64,000 nt of DNA from Advenella sp. FME57 (GCF_014897675.1 NZ_JABUXU010000008.1:157124-221123), one strand, 5' to 3'; shown: positions 9,401 through 17,279, numbered from the stretch's first letter. The notes: generated from the sequence alone by a model not told the origin. Made by a program: numbers and translations.

Positions 9401-10383
9401 CCGATCTGGCCCTACGATCTACCGAATGGAAAGATGATGGTGAACTGGCCCAGCGTTTTCTTGCGAGCAGCAGGCACGTATATGGCAGGGGGCAATGGGG
9501 TGCCAGCTTATCGAAAACGAATCTGCTGGCCGAACAACTGCGCGGTACGCAGGCGGCGATTATGTCTCGGTCTTCGAATCTTCATGGTGTGCTCTCAACA
9601 GACCATCCATTTGAGTTCCTGGGAGGTTTATCGGCGGCGGTACGACACATTGACGGTCAGGCTCCGCAATTGCTGATTTCCGATTTGCGTGACGGCCGGG
9701 TAAACACAACCGGATTGGCGCGTTTTCTAGGCAATGAGCTGCGCGCACGTTATTTAAATCCGCAATGGATTGAATCCATGCAGCAGGAAGGTTACGCCGG
9801 CACGCTGCAGGTGCTCAATGTTACTAATAACTTGTTTGGCTGGCAGGCCATGGATCCGGCGTCAGTGCGTGACGATCAATGGCAGGCCATGTTCGACACC
9901 TATGTGAACGACACGCGAGAACTGGGTACACGCGACTGGTTCGAGCAGCACAATCCTACGGCGCAGGCGCAGATACTCGAACGGATGGCCGAAGCCATGC
10001 GCAAGGGTTACTGGAATGCATCCGAGCAAACGCGGCGTGACCTGGTCCGGCGCTGGCAGCAACTGGCTGAGCAGTTCGACGTACACACCGGCGCCGAGGC
10101 GACGCGCCGCTACATTGCTGATGTTGCTCAGGGCTTTGGTTTGACTTCAGGCGCAGCGCCCGACATGGATGCAGGGCTTACCCAAGACCAATCGCCGGAT
10201 AGTCAGGGATCGACTGAGCAGGAACTACAAGCTGTGCATGGGCAGATTCTGGAGCGTGTGGAGGTTCAAGCCGAACCTTCTCCGGAAACGCCACTGGTTT
10301 TACTCCTGCTGCTATTTGTAGCGGTGACGGGCGGCGTCCGACAGTGGTGGGCCGGCCGTCACACACACATCACACAGATTTGA
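6454..10383 (+). CDS. Exported, membrane-anchored CobN-like chelatase-family protein
   Basis: 1309 aa. CobN is the large metal-binding subunit of aerobic cobaltochelatase. This homologue keeps family landmarks: HLGTHGSQEWLPGKDRGL near residue 546, the FYPYIQDNVGEAIQAKRRG block, GGFIEPGAGGDPVRNPD, and AFSLWSSEAIRHLGITEAQ. Unlike the cytoplasmic enzyme it begins with a signal peptide (about residues 1-28) and ends with a transmembrane helix near 1280-1297 (PLVLLLLLFVAV) plus basic residues, placing the bulk in the periplasm. No CobS/CobT or BchI/BchD ATPase is nearby. It lies between a TonB receptor and an ExbB/ExbD-like pair under a Zur-type site, pointing to metal or metallophore handling rather than B12 synthesis. 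Biochemical role unknown. Confidence 0.88.
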   Translation: MRLSRLIWGICSCLIIGLVGVAPVCVSAGPVVQVLHNSFVSVEKFRHLQTIAGRHGLQLKHFNVDTASPQALSAAVASGVFTVLDTPRPGDRSMVEQRLAQAEQQQKRGGAPRLTVGGGRPAWTGLESPVGSALAGLYAAGGQPNYGRFFALVRSIHEGLAPSRDLLAPPEKLPATGFYHPQASRVFDNVHSYLNWHASAFSPSGPNSIGRVAFFISRHTVTDFVTGEVDELIRRSETAGLLPIVFWADADDPKGLQAALQNAAVDVLVNLTHMRGGAQRTRDFKALNVPVIQTLRFREGEALDWPGAPSGVNARTAAVFLAGPEGWGVSDPQVLSAATAGVDKLLPQQAQALIGKLRSLVTLRHTPAADKRLALLFWNYPKGEKNLGASNLNLPRSIVSIQAALAGQGYDMGEPVSEKEVIYKGQRMLGALYGSVSLDELMAEDLAALYPLSAYENWLSGLPDERQKQLRHHGLPSDHRTIREINGQRHFVIPRWKIGHLLVMPQMPRHADAAKHYHDTASVPDHLYMAAYLYLQQQYAAHALIHLGTHGSQEWLPGKDRGLAASDYPWMAVGSMPVFYPYIQDNVGEAIQAKRRGRAVIISHQTPPFAPAGLYDQLRDLHHLIHEYQQLDEGMVRERVALRIREAAFAANLHRDLGWNNLQAERDFPGFLQAVHNQLHELARTATPLGLHTFGQPASDEHRASTIVQQLGEPFYAALGIDREELFVEDHEQLKNNPAYLALHQLLKPTSSSVLPDRIADFADRARANDRRLRDTQENDALIAGLAGGFIEPGAGGDPVRNPDVMSGRNLYAFEADKIPARAAYDSAAMAYEQLVQAFRSEHDGQWPRKLAFSLWSSEAIRHLGITEAQILHALGLRPVWDTAGRVTALDIIPARELGRPRTDVVIQVTGVYRDQFDSFMRLLDDALARLATLEEPDNPIVANNQRIAALLRQQGMPSDQAAAAARYRIFGNAPGQYGTGVSDLALRSTEWKDDGELAQRFLASSRHVYGRGQWGASLSKTNLLAEQLRGTQAAIMSRSSNLHGVLSTDHPFEFLGGLSAAVRHIDGQAPQLLISDLRDGRVNTTGLARFLGNELRARYLNPQWIESMQQEGYAGTLQVLNVTNNLFGWQAMDPASVRDDQWQAMFDTYVNDTRELGTRDWFEQHNPTAQAQILERMAEAMRKGYWNASEQTRRDLVRRWQQLAEQFDVHTGAEATRRYIADVAQGFGLTSGAAPDMDAGLTQDQSPDSQGSTEQELQAVHGQILERVEVQAEPSPETPLVLLLLLFVAVTGGVRQWWAGRHTHITQI

Positions 10384-10435
10384 CCCGAGCTCATTCCCGT
10401 TTTTCCGATCAAGCCCTATAACCCGAGACAACCTT

Positions 10436-10945
10436 ATGGATTTTTTTGCCGATATCGAACACGTGCTTTACGCAGTCTCCCGCGTTTTTCTTATGCCGGT
10501 ACTGTTTCTCATTGTCTTGTCTCTGCTGTATGCGGTGGGGATGCTGGGGGCGTTTTTGGTTGAAGGCTGGCAAAGGCGCCGGCAGGCAAGCGCCGATAGG
10601 CTGCTGAAACAGGCCAGACACTATCTACAGCGCCAGGCAATATCTTCTGGTGATCTGGAACTCTATATCCTGAAACAGCTGGAATGGCTGCGAATTGTGT
10701 CGCGCACGGCACCGATGCTGGGCCTTATTGCCACCATGATTCCGATGGGGCCTGCATTGCTGGCGCTGGGCAATGGCGATGCGACGGAAGTCGGCAAAAA
10801 TATGGTGGCCGCGTTCTCGGCTGTTATTCTCGCGCTGCTGGCTGCCAGCCTTTGTTTTTTCATCCTCACCATACGCCGCCGTTGGCTGCTGCAGGATTTG
10901 CATCGGGCTGAACGTACCCTGTTATTGCAAGAGGAGTCGGCGTAA
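10436..10945 (+). CDS. MotA/TolQ/ExbB-like proton channel subunit
   Basis: 169 aa with three predicted membrane helices: about 15-42 (VFLMPVLFLIVLSLLYAVG), about 88-108 (APMLGLIATMIPMGPALLAL, the TolQ/ExbB signature with conserved small residues and Pro) and about 122-146 (MVAAFSAVILALLAASLCFFIL). ExbB-type proteins form the proton-conducting stator with an ExbD-type partner. It follows the CobN-like gene by 52 bp and overlaps the DUF2149 gene by one base (TAATG), so the two should be made together. In this locus the pair may energise the TonB receptor or the periplasmic CobN-like protein; that is inference. Confidence 0.85.
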   Translation: MDFFADIEHVLYAVSRVFLMPVLFLIVLSLLYAVGMLGAFLVEGWQRRRQASADRLLKQARHYLQRQAISSGDLELYILKQLEWLRIVSRTAPMLGLIATMIPMGPALLALGNGDATEVGKNMVAAFSAVILALLAASLCFFILTIRRRWLLQDLHRAERTLLLQEESA

Positions 10946-11271
10946 TGCGTTTCCTTGAAGACGACGACACCGACCCCATGCTGTCGGTCGTCAATCTTAT
11001 TGACCTGTTTCTTGTCATCATTGGGCTGCTGATGATTGTGATCGCACAGAATCCGCTGGGTCCATTAGCCCGGGAGAACGTGGTGGTGGTAGAGAACCCG
11101 GGTCAAGCTGACATGCGCATTACGGTCAAAGAGGGCACGGAACTGACACGTTACGAATCCAGTGGCAAGGTTGGTGAAGGACAGGGGGCACGCGCGGGCG
11201 TGACCTATCGTTTAGATGACGGCCGGATGATATACGTGCCGGAAAGTGGGGCTAAAGAACTCATTCAGTAG
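10945..11271 (+). CDS. DUF2149 protein, ExbD-like topology
   Basis: 108 aa. It starts with an acidic cytoplasmic tail (MRFLEDDDTDPM), a single membrane helix (about 14-34, VVNLIDLFLVIIGLLMIVIA) containing an Asp near its N-terminal end, and a short periplasmic domain ending in a YVPESGAKELIQ strand. The layout, including the membrane Asp, mirrors ExbD/TolR. The family matches DUF2149, which co-occurs with CobN-like and ExbB-like genes. Translation is coupled to the ExbB-like gene. Last gene of the Zur-type operon; no clear hairpin terminator follows. Confidence 0.82.
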   Translation: MRFLEDDDTDPMLSVVNLIDLFLVIIGLLMIVIAQNPLGPLARENVVVVENPGQADMRITVKEGTELTRYESSGKVGEGQGARAGVTYRLDDGRMIYVPESGAKELIQ

Positions 11272-11308
11272 CATCTGAACGGCCAAATCAGTTAGGGTAT
11301 ACCCCTAT

Positions 11309-11324
11309 TTGCATACCTATGCAA
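11309..11324. promoter_or_regulatory. Candidate operator ahead of HisD-like operon
   Basis: An inverted repeat TTGCATA-CC-TATGCAA (perfect 7-base arms) lies about 60 bp upstream of the HisD-like gene, and a 10-bp palindrome GGGTATACCC lies just before it (11295-11304). The operon encodes its own LacI-family regulator (13465), so one of these dyads may be its operator. Assignment is by position only. Confidence 0.4.
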
Positions 11325-11384
11325 GAAATTGAACATAGCACAACTTCAATTTTATTCACAGCTAACGCCTGAGACTACACCACT

Positions 11385-12704
11385 ATGATCCACTATCTGA
11401 AACGAGGCCGCTCGGCCGAAGTCAAAACCGACGATGACGCCAAAGTGCGCGCCACAGTCGAAGAAATTATTCGCCGTATTGAGCAGGACGGTGATGAAGC
11501 TGTCCGTGAATACAGCCGTAAGTTCGACAACTGGGATCCGAGCGACTTTCGCTTGTCTCGTGACCAGATCACTGCAGCACGCAAGCAACTGTCTGCACGC
11601 GAAATCGAAGATATTGCGTTCGCCCAGAAACAGGTTCGCAATTTCGCGCAGATCCAGCGAGATTCCATGAAAGATGTGGAAGTGGAGACTTATCCGGGCG
11701 TCGTTTTAGGTCATAAGCACATCCCGATGAATGCGGTGGGCTGTTATATTCCCGGCGGCAAGTACCCGTTGCTGGCATCGGCCCACATGAGTGTGCTCAC
11801 CGCAAAGGTGGCAGGCGTCAAGCGTATCGTTTCTACGGCGCCGCCGTATCAGGGCAAGCCGCATCCTGCCATTGTTACTGCGATGGACATGGCAGGCGCC
11901 GACGAAATTCTGGTGCTCGGCGGCGTGCAGGCCGTTGTTGCCATGGCCGTTGGTACACCCAGTGTTGCTCCTGTGGATATGCTAGTCGGTCCTGGCAACA
12001 TGTTCGTTGCCGAGGCAAAGCGCCAGTTGTACGGTCGCGTAGGCATTGACCTTTTTGCGGGGCCTACCGAGACGCTGGTCATTGCCGATGACAGTGTGGA
12101 CGGCCAGCTGTGCGCCGTCGATCTGCTGGGTCAGGCTGAACATGGCCCCACATCGCCCGCTGTATTGTTGACAACTAGCGAAAAGCTGGCCCGCGACACG
12201 ATGGCCGAGATCGAGCGCCAACTGACGATATTGCCCACCGCAGCCATTGCCAAGAAAAGCTGGGAGGATTGTGGTGAAGTCATTGTCTGCGATACCGATG
12301 AAGAAATGCTTCGCGTTGCCGATGAGCTGGCTTTTGAACATGTGCAGGTCATGACGCACGATGTCGATTATTTCTTGAACAACATGACAAATTACGGGGC
12401 GCTGTTTTTGGGCCCGCGTACAAATGTGAGTTTTGGCGACAAGGTCATCGGCACCAACCATACGTTGCCGACCAACCGCAATGCACGCTATACGGGCGGG
12501 TTGTGGGTCGGTAAGTTTTTGAAGACCTGCACGTATCAACGCGTGCTCACTGATGCGGCCAGCGTCACCATGGGTGAATACTGTTCCCGATTATGCCATA
12601 TGGAAAACTTCGCAGGTCACGGCGAACAGGCGAATATTCGGGTACGGCGTTATGGCAATCGTCCCGATTTGCCTTGGTATGAACCGGTAAAGGATCAGGC
12701 ATGA
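11385..12704 (+). CDS. Histidinol-dehydrogenase-like catabolic dehydrogenase (HpsN-like)
   Basis: 439 aa NAD-dependent, zinc-dependent dehydrogenase of the HisD superfamily. Visible family elements are the [17 protein letters not shown] loop, [28 protein letters not shown], the metal/catalytic cluster [15 protein letters not shown] (Glu-His pair), GTNHTLPT and the C-terminal [12 protein letters not shown]is. It is in a catabolic operon with an SDR (ATGA overlap), LacI regulator, Bug receptor and aldolase, not with his genes. Residues such as [14 protein letters not shown] resemble the sulfopropanediol 3-dehydrogenase (HpsN) branch, but substrate identity is unproven; another sugar-acid or diol is possible. 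Confidence 0.82.
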   Translation: MIHYLKRGRSAEVKTDDDAKVRATVEEIIRRIEQDGDEAVREYSRKFDNWDPSDFRLSRDQITAARKQLSAREIEDIAFAQKQVRNFAQIQRDSMKDVEVETYPGVVLGHKHIPMNAVGCYIPGGKYPLLASAHMSVLTAKVAGVKRIVSTAPPYQGKPHPAIVTAMDMAGADEILVLGGVQAVVAMAVGTPSVAPVDMLVGPGNMFVAEAKRQLYGRVGIDLFAGPTETLVIADDSVDGQLCAVDLLGQAEHGPTSPAVLLTTSEKLARDTMAEIERQLTILPTAAIAKKSWEDCGEVIVCDTDEEMLRVADELAFEHVQVMTHDVDYFLNNMTNYGALFLGPRTNVSFGDKVIGTNHTLPTNRNARYTGGLWVGKFLKTCTYQRVLTDAASVTMGEYCSRLCHMENFAGHGEQANIRVRRYGNRPDLPWYEPVKDQA

Positions 12705-13468
12705 TCGAACTGCCCAAAAGCCCGAGTTTTCGGCTGGACGGCAAACGCGCACTGATAACAGGTGGCAGCAGCGGCATCGGGCTGGCTGCGGCCACCGCGT
12801 TAGGCCGCGCTGGCGCCCATGTAACACTGGCGGCGCGCCGGGCAGCCGAACTTGAAAGCGCGTGTACAGCCTTGCGTGACAGCCAAGTCTCGTGTGATTT
12901 CGTGGTATTGGACGTGACACGATCGGCAGATGTTGACGCTGCCGTTGCGGATGCATCGCCATACGACATTCTTGTTAACAACGCGGGGATGAACCGACCT
13001 GTGTCTCTGGTCGAACAGAGCGATAACGACATTGATGACGTATTTGACCTGAACGTAAAGGCGGCGTTCTATACCAGCCGGGCAGTGGCACGTAAACTGC
13101 TGGCGGCCAAGCGCTCCGGCTCCATTATCAACATTTCATCGCAGATGGGCCATGTAGGAAGTGCGCGACGGGTGTTGTATTGTGCGAGCAAGCATGCCAT
13201 GGAAGGCATGACCAAAGCGCTGGCATGGGAATTGGGGGCAAATGGTATCCGGGTAAATTCGATCTGCCCCACCTTTATTGAAACGCCTATGACCGCAGCG
13301 ATGTTTGACGAGCCTGGCTTTAAGCAGTGGGTTTGCGAGCGAATTGCGCTGGGCCGTCTGGGTCGGGTCGATGAGGTTATGGGGGCAGTGGTATTTCTGG
13401 CCAGCAGTGCGTCCAGCCTGATGACAGGCAGCGCCCTGATGCTGGATGGAGGATGGACCGCAGCATGA
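12701..13468 (+). CDS. Short-chain dehydrogenase/reductase (SDR)
   Basis: 255 aa classical SDR. The Rossmann motif TGGSSGIG occurs at about residues 20-27, NNAG near 91, the catalytic Ser in INISSQMG and the YCASK pair near 158-162, followed by [10 protein letters not shown] and the C-terminal [13 protein letters not shown]. It overlaps the HisD-like stop by 4 bases (ATGA), so the two oxidoreductases are coupled and probably act on consecutive hydroxyl groups of one substrate. NAD versus NADP preference cannot be decided reliably. Confidence 0.92.
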   Translation: MIELPKSPSFRLDGKRALITGGSSGIGLAAATALGRAGAHVTLAARRAAELESACTALRDSQVSCDFVVLDVTRSADVDAAVADASPYDILVNNAGMNRPVSLVEQSDNDIDDVFDLNVKAAFYTSRAVARKLLAAKRSGSIINISSQMGHVGSARRVLYCASKHAMEGMTKALAWELGANGIRVNSICPTFIETPMTAAMFDEPGFKQWVCERIALGRLGRVDEVMGAVVFLASSASSLMTGSALMLDGGWTAA

Positions 13469-14481
13469 AGACCGCACCACGCGCGCAAGATGTGGCTGAT
13501 CTGGCGCAAGTATCGCAATCGGCGGTCAGCCGCACGTTCACACCAGGGGCCAGCGTATCCGAAAGCACGCGTAACAAGGTGCTGGCAGCCGCGCAGCGCC
13601 TGGGCTACCGGCCAAATGCCCTGGCCCGCAGTCTGATCACGCGGCAAAGCCGCATCGTGGCACTGGTGATGAGCTATCTGGAGAACCAGTTTTATCCATT
13701 GGTCATTGAAAAGCTGTCCCAGAAGCTGCAAAAGCAGGGTTATCACGTACTGATGTTCATTGCAGATATTGACGAGGGCGCCGACGGGGTTTTGGCCGAT
13801 ATCCTACAATACCAGGTCGAGGGCATCGTCATGGCGTCAACTATGTTGTCACCGACATTGGCCAAAAGTTGCTCGGACTTGGGGGTGCCCGTCGTGCAGT
13901 TCAACCGCATCTCGGATTTGGGCGGACTGACACGCTACGCGACCAGTTCAGTGACGTCGGACAATGCGGCTGGCGGTCGGCTGGCTGCTGAACTGTTAGT
14001 GGCAAGGGGCTACAAACGAATCGCGTTTCTGGCAGGACTGGAGGATTCATCAACCAGCCTGGAACGTGAGCGTGGCTTTAAGCAGGCGCTGGCCAACTTG
14101 GGGACAGGCGTGTCTTATCGCGATACGGGCCACTACAGTTTTCACGGGGCTCAAGAGGCCATGCGACGTCTGTTTGCCCATGCCGATCGTCCTGATGCGG
14201 TGTTTGTCGCCAACGATCACATGGCTATCGCAGCCATGGACGTGTTGCGCCAGGAATTTTGCTTGCGCGTACCCGAAGACGTGGGTGTGATCGGTTTTGA
14301 CGATGTTCCCCAGGCGTCCTGGGGGGCGTACCAACTGACCACCGTCTATCAGAGGGTAGAACCCATGGTAGACGCTACGGTTGAGCTTTTGCTCGAGCAG
14401 ATGCGTGGTGAAGTGCGAGCGCGTGAGATCGTGGTTCCGTGTATGTTGGTGGAAAGAAAAACAGTCAGGCCCGCGACATAG
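13465..14481 (+). CDS. LacI-family transcriptional regulator
   Basis: 338 aa. The N-terminal helix-turn-helix has AQDVADLAQVSQSAVSRTF, then the hinge-helix region RLGYRPNALARSL, and a periplasmic-binding-like sugar domain (VMSYLENQFYPLVIE to VIGFDDVPQASWGAYQLTTV). Start 13465 is preferred: its ATGA overlaps the SDR stop and GGAGGA is 11 bases upstream; the in-frame ATG at 13453 overlaps that ribosome site. It lies inside the operon it probably controls. LacI regulators usually sense sugars or sugar acids, hinting at the pathway substrate. Confidence 0.92.
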   Translation: MKTAPRAQDVADLAQVSQSAVSRTFTPGASVSESTRNKVLAAAQRLGYRPNALARSLITRQSRIVALVMSYLENQFYPLVIEKLSQKLQKQGYHVLMFIADIDEGADGVLADILQYQVEGIVMASTMLSPTLAKSCSDLGVPVVQFNRISDLGGLTRYATSSVTSDNAAGGRLAAELLVARGYKRIAFLAGLEDSSTSLERERGFKQALANLGTGVSYRDTGHYSFHGAQEAMRRLFAHADRPDAVFVANDHMAIAAMDVLRQEFCLRVPEDVGVIGFDDVPQASWGAYQLTTVYQRVEPMVDATVELLLEQMRGEVRAREIVVPCMLVERKTVRPAT

Positions 14482-14548
14482 CGGACAACTAATTAAATTT
14501 TAAGTCGCGGGTAATTTAGCCCGTGACCAGGAAAATGGAGATTGTAAT

Positions 14549-15535
14549 ATGAAAAAACGAAACCTGTTCTCAGGTGTATTATGCGCAGCCGCGCTGCTGG
14601 CTATCGGCCCAATCGCGCACGCGCAAAGCGCCACCAAATGGCCTGAAAAACCCGTGAGATACATCGTGCCTTTTTCACCGGGTGGCGTATCTGATGGGGT
14701 GGCGCGATTGCTGGCTGAGCAATTGTCCAAACAACTCGGACAGAGCATGATCATTGAGAACAAGCCCGGTGTATCCGGCATCCTGGGCACGCAAACCGTA
14801 GCGCGGTCTGCACCAGACGGCTACACGATCATGGGGGGCACAATTACCACGCACGCAGTCAATCCGTTTTTTGTGAAATCCTTAAGTTACGACCCCGTCA
14901 AGGACTTTACACCCGTCGCCCTTGTCGGAATGGTCAGCAACGCGTTGGTTGTGCGTGCAGATAGCCCCTACAATAGTGTGCAGGATGTGATCGATGCTGC
15001 GCGCAACAAACCTGGCGCATTAAACTACGGGACGGCCGGACCGGGTACGTCGCAACACCTTTCTGGTCAGTTATTCCAGTCCATCACCAAGACCTCATTG
15101 CAACAGATTTCTTACAAGGGCGGATCGCAGGCAATGGTGGATCTGATAGGTGGCCAGATCGATCTGATTTTCGAAACAGTGGCGGCGGCCCGGCCGATGA
15201 TAGATTCCAAGCGCGTCAAAGTATTGGGTGTGACTTCGGCCACGGCACTGGCGGATCTGCCCGGCGTAAAACCACTAGCCGAGCTTGGCGTGCCCGGCTT
15301 TGAAATGCAGTCGTGGCAGGGTGTTTTTGCCCCTGCAGGCACGCCGCAAGCGATCGTTGACAAACTGGCACGTGAAGTCGCGATCGCAGTTAAGATGCCT
15401 GAATTTGGCGCAAAGCTGCGGCAGTTGGGTGTAGAGCCCGATGGTCGCGGCAGCAAGGAATTTGGGGCTTTTCAGACTGCTGAAGTTCAAAAGTGGCACA
15501 AGGTCGTCCAAGAGGCAGGCATAAAGGCCAACTGA
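14549..15535 (+). CDS. Bug/TctC family solute-binding receptor
   Basis: 328 aa. Signal peptide about residues 1-25 (LCAAALLAIGPIAHAQS). Bug hallmarks: VRYIVPFSPGGVSDGVARLL, IIENKPGVSGILGTQTVARSAPDGYTI, YDPVKDFTPVALVG and YKGGSQAMVDLIGGQID. It lies between the LacI gene and the aldolase in the HisD-like/SDR operon, so it probably supplies that pathway's substrate. No transporter membrane subunit is encoded here. Confidence 0.92.
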   Translation: MKKRNLFSGVLCAAALLAIGPIAHAQSATKWPEKPVRYIVPFSPGGVSDGVARLLAEQLSKQLGQSMIIENKPGVSGILGTQTVARSAPDGYTIMGGTITTHAVNPFFVKSLSYDPVKDFTPVALVGMVSNALVVRADSPYNSVQDVIDAARNKPGALNYGTAGPGTSQHLSGQLFQSITKTSLQQISYKGGSQAMVDLIGGQIDLIFETVAAARPMIDSKRVKVLGVTSATALADLPGVKPLAELGVPGFEMQSWQGVFAPAGTPQAIVDKLAREVAIAVKMPEFGAKLRQLGVEPDGRGSKEFGAFQTAEVQKWHKVVQEAGIKAN

Positions 15536-15559
15536 TAAGACAGAGAAAGGGAAACAGGT

Positions 15560-16345
15560 ATGACAGAGTCTCATTATTCGCTGGACGGCCGATTGCCGGC
15601 GTTGCTGCGCGGACAGCAGCGTGTGCGCGGTTTATTTAACGGGCTGCCCAGCCCTGCAATCGTCGAGATGTGCGGTTACGCAGGATTTGATTTTATTATC
15701 ATCGACAATGAACACGGCAGCGCCGATCTGGGCGTGACCGAGAATATGCTGCGGGCCGCACGCGCCAGCGGCATTATCCCGGTTGTGCGGTGTTTCGCTC
15801 ACGACTTGCCACGTGTATTGGACATGGGGGCCAGTGCGGTGCAAATTCCCATGGTGGAGTCGGTCGAGCAGGCGCGGGAATTGGCCGCGCGCGTGTTTTA
15901 TCCGCCCAAGGGCATACGAGGCAGTGCATTCAGTACACGAGCAGCAGGATACGGGGCGTTTAGCGGTGCTGGTCACACGCAGCGCAGTAACGAGGGCATC
16001 AGTCTGATCGTGATGTTAGAAACGCCCCAGGCGATCGCGCAGGCGTACGATATCGCAAGTGTAGAAGGCGTCGATGCCGTGTTTATCGGCCCGAATGATC
16101 TGGCGCATGCCATGGGGCATGGCAGCGACTGGAACGCGCCGCCAGTGCAGCAGGCAATCCGGCAAGGGCTGGCAGCCATAACGAGCGCCGGCAAGTGTCC
16201 GGGCATCATTGCGCTGACACCTGAAGATGAAGAGAAGTATGCAGCACTGGGTGCCAGGTATTTCGCCAATGTAAGTACTGCCTTGATAACCCGTGCGTTC
16301 AAACAGGCGGCCAGCAAGGGAGACGAAGCGGCACTACGCTATTGA
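15560..16345 (+). CDS. HpcH/HpaI-family class II aldolase
   Basis: 261 aa metal-dependent aldolase of the HpcH/HpaI-CitE superfamily, which cleaves 2-keto-3-deoxy acids or similar to pyruvate plus an aldehyde. Landmarks: FNGLPSPAIVEMCGYAGFDFIIIDNEHGS near the N-terminus, the Arg in VRCF, MGASAVQIPMVESVEQA, the FYPPKGIRG loop, the metal-binding Glu in VMLETPQAI and VFIGPNDLAHAMG with its Asp. It is 24 bp after the Bug gene and is the last gene of the operon, consistent with the final carbon-carbon cleavage after two oxidations. Substrate unknown. Confidence 0.87.
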   Translation: MTESHYSLDGRLPALLRGQQRVRGLFNGLPSPAIVEMCGYAGFDFIIIDNEHGSADLGVTENMLRAARASGIIPVVRCFAHDLPRVLDMGASAVQIPMVESVEQARELAARVFYPPKGIRGSAFSTRAAGYGAFSGAGHTQRSNEGISLIVMLETPQAIAQAYDIASVEGVDAVFIGPNDLAHAMGHGSDWNAPPVQQAIRQGLAAITSAGKCPGIIALTPEDEEKYAALGARYFANVSTALITRAFKQAASKGDEAALRY

Positions 16346-16572
16346 GTCGCACGTTCCCGTTCTGCACACGAGCCAGTCGTATTATCCTAACTATACCGGG
16401 ACTCATTAGACGGGCACGGCGAGTTTCTGACACCCGGACGTGTGTCGGCAGGCGTACGTAGTGTTGGTTCGGTGGTGTCAATATGCGCTGACTGAGCAAC
16501 AGGGCACCGTCGCTCCGCTATAAGCATCGCGTGTGACAGCACCGCAGGTGTTCAATTGCATTGAATACCCCT

Positions 16573-16746
16573 TTAGCCGGGCTTTACCCCGCCGATCGGC
16601 GGTTCTGCGTCTAGCGCGTCGGCAAACTTTCGCATGGATTTGACGAACGCATCAAGCTCGTCTTTGCTCCAGTCCTTGAAGATCGCATTGGCCATGCGTT
16701 CTCGTGCAGTGTCGATGCTTATGATTGTCGCCAAAGCGGCTGCCAT
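16573..16746 (-). pseudogene. C-terminal remnant of a MarR-family regulator
   Basis: The minus strand encodes ...TARERMANAIFKDWSKDELD and a KSMRKFADAL segment before a stop at 16573. This closely matches the last 50 or so residues of the intact MarR protein at 19491-19979 (ARERMADEVFKDWSKDELD and KSMRKFADAL). DNA identity over about 100 bases (16616-16717 against 19522-19623) is roughly nine in ten by eye. No DNA-binding domain is left. The remnant lies just downstream of the Rrf2 gene. It is a decayed partial duplicate. Confidence 0.75.
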
Positions 16747-16757
16747 GCCGGTGAGAT

Positions 16758-17195
16758 TTACTTCTTCCGATTACGCCACTCTGGTGGTGCCGCGTCGTTC
16801 GCAATGTCTGAAAGTCGTTTTTCGCCGAACAATTGTAGCAACATATTTTCTGCGGAAATCGATGTCTCTTTAATGTGTCGATTCACCGCCGCCTCTACGG
16901 GGCAAGAGGGTTTGTCATGCACCGGGCCGAACACAAATGGCGCGGTATATCCAATGGCATCGTAGACATCTCTCATCGTAAGTTCATTGAGATCACATGC
17001 GAGCGTCCAGCCACCGCCCGGACCACCGGTCGACTTTACATGGCCAGACTCACGAAGCACAGCCATGGTGCGTCGAACTACGACAGGGTTCGTTTGAAGC
17101 ATTTGTGCAATCGTATCTGAGGTGGTTGAGCCCCCGCGAAGATGCATATGGATCAGAATGTGCAGAAGTCGAGCGAGTCTGGTATCGCGTTGCAT
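16758..17195 (-). CDS. Rrf2-family transcriptional regulator
   Basis: 145 aa. Winged helix typical of Rrf2 proteins: LLHILIHMHLRGGSTTSDTIAQML, NPVVVRRTMAVLRESGHV, and the wing STGGPGGGWTLA. Only one Cys is present, so the three-Cys iron-sulfur cluster of IscR/NsrR is absent; it resembles the YwnA-type branch. It is divergent from an epoxide hydrolase-like gene, with a dyad between them that is probably its operator. No convincing ribosome site precedes ATG 17195. Effector unknown, perhaps an electrophile or redox signal. Confidence 0.88.
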   Translation of the reverse strand: MQRDTRLARLLHILIHMHLRGGSTTSDTIAQMLQTNPVVVRRTMAVLRESGHVKSTGGPGGGWTLACDLNELTMRDVYDAIGYTAPFVFGPVHDKPSCPVEAAVNRHIKETSISAENMLLQLFGEKRLSDIANDAAPPEWRNRKK

Positions 17196-17214
17196 GAGTC
17201 GAAGCCTGAATATT

Positions 17215-17233
17215 CGTAACTTTTTATGTTACG
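17215..17233. promoter_or_regulatory. Candidate Rrf2 operator in divergent promoter
   Basis: A perfect inverted repeat CGTAAC-TTTTTAT-GTTACG is centred in the 84-bp gap between the Rrf2 gene and the epoxide hydrolase-like gene. Its location and symmetric arms around an AT spacer fit an operator for the adjacent regulator. The link is inferred. Confidence 0.5.
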
Positions 17234-17279
17234 CTATTTGGACGTTTTTGTGTAAATTTAACCCTTTGCCAGAGCAACC

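Noticed and set aside
6454..10383. CobN as part of aerobic B12 synthesis
   Set aside because: No cob genes, CobS or CobT nearby, and the protein carries an export signal and membrane anchor.
11385..12704. Biosynthetic histidinol dehydrogenase hisD
   Set aside because: No other his genes; linked to SDR, LacI, Bug and aldolase genes in a catabolic operon.
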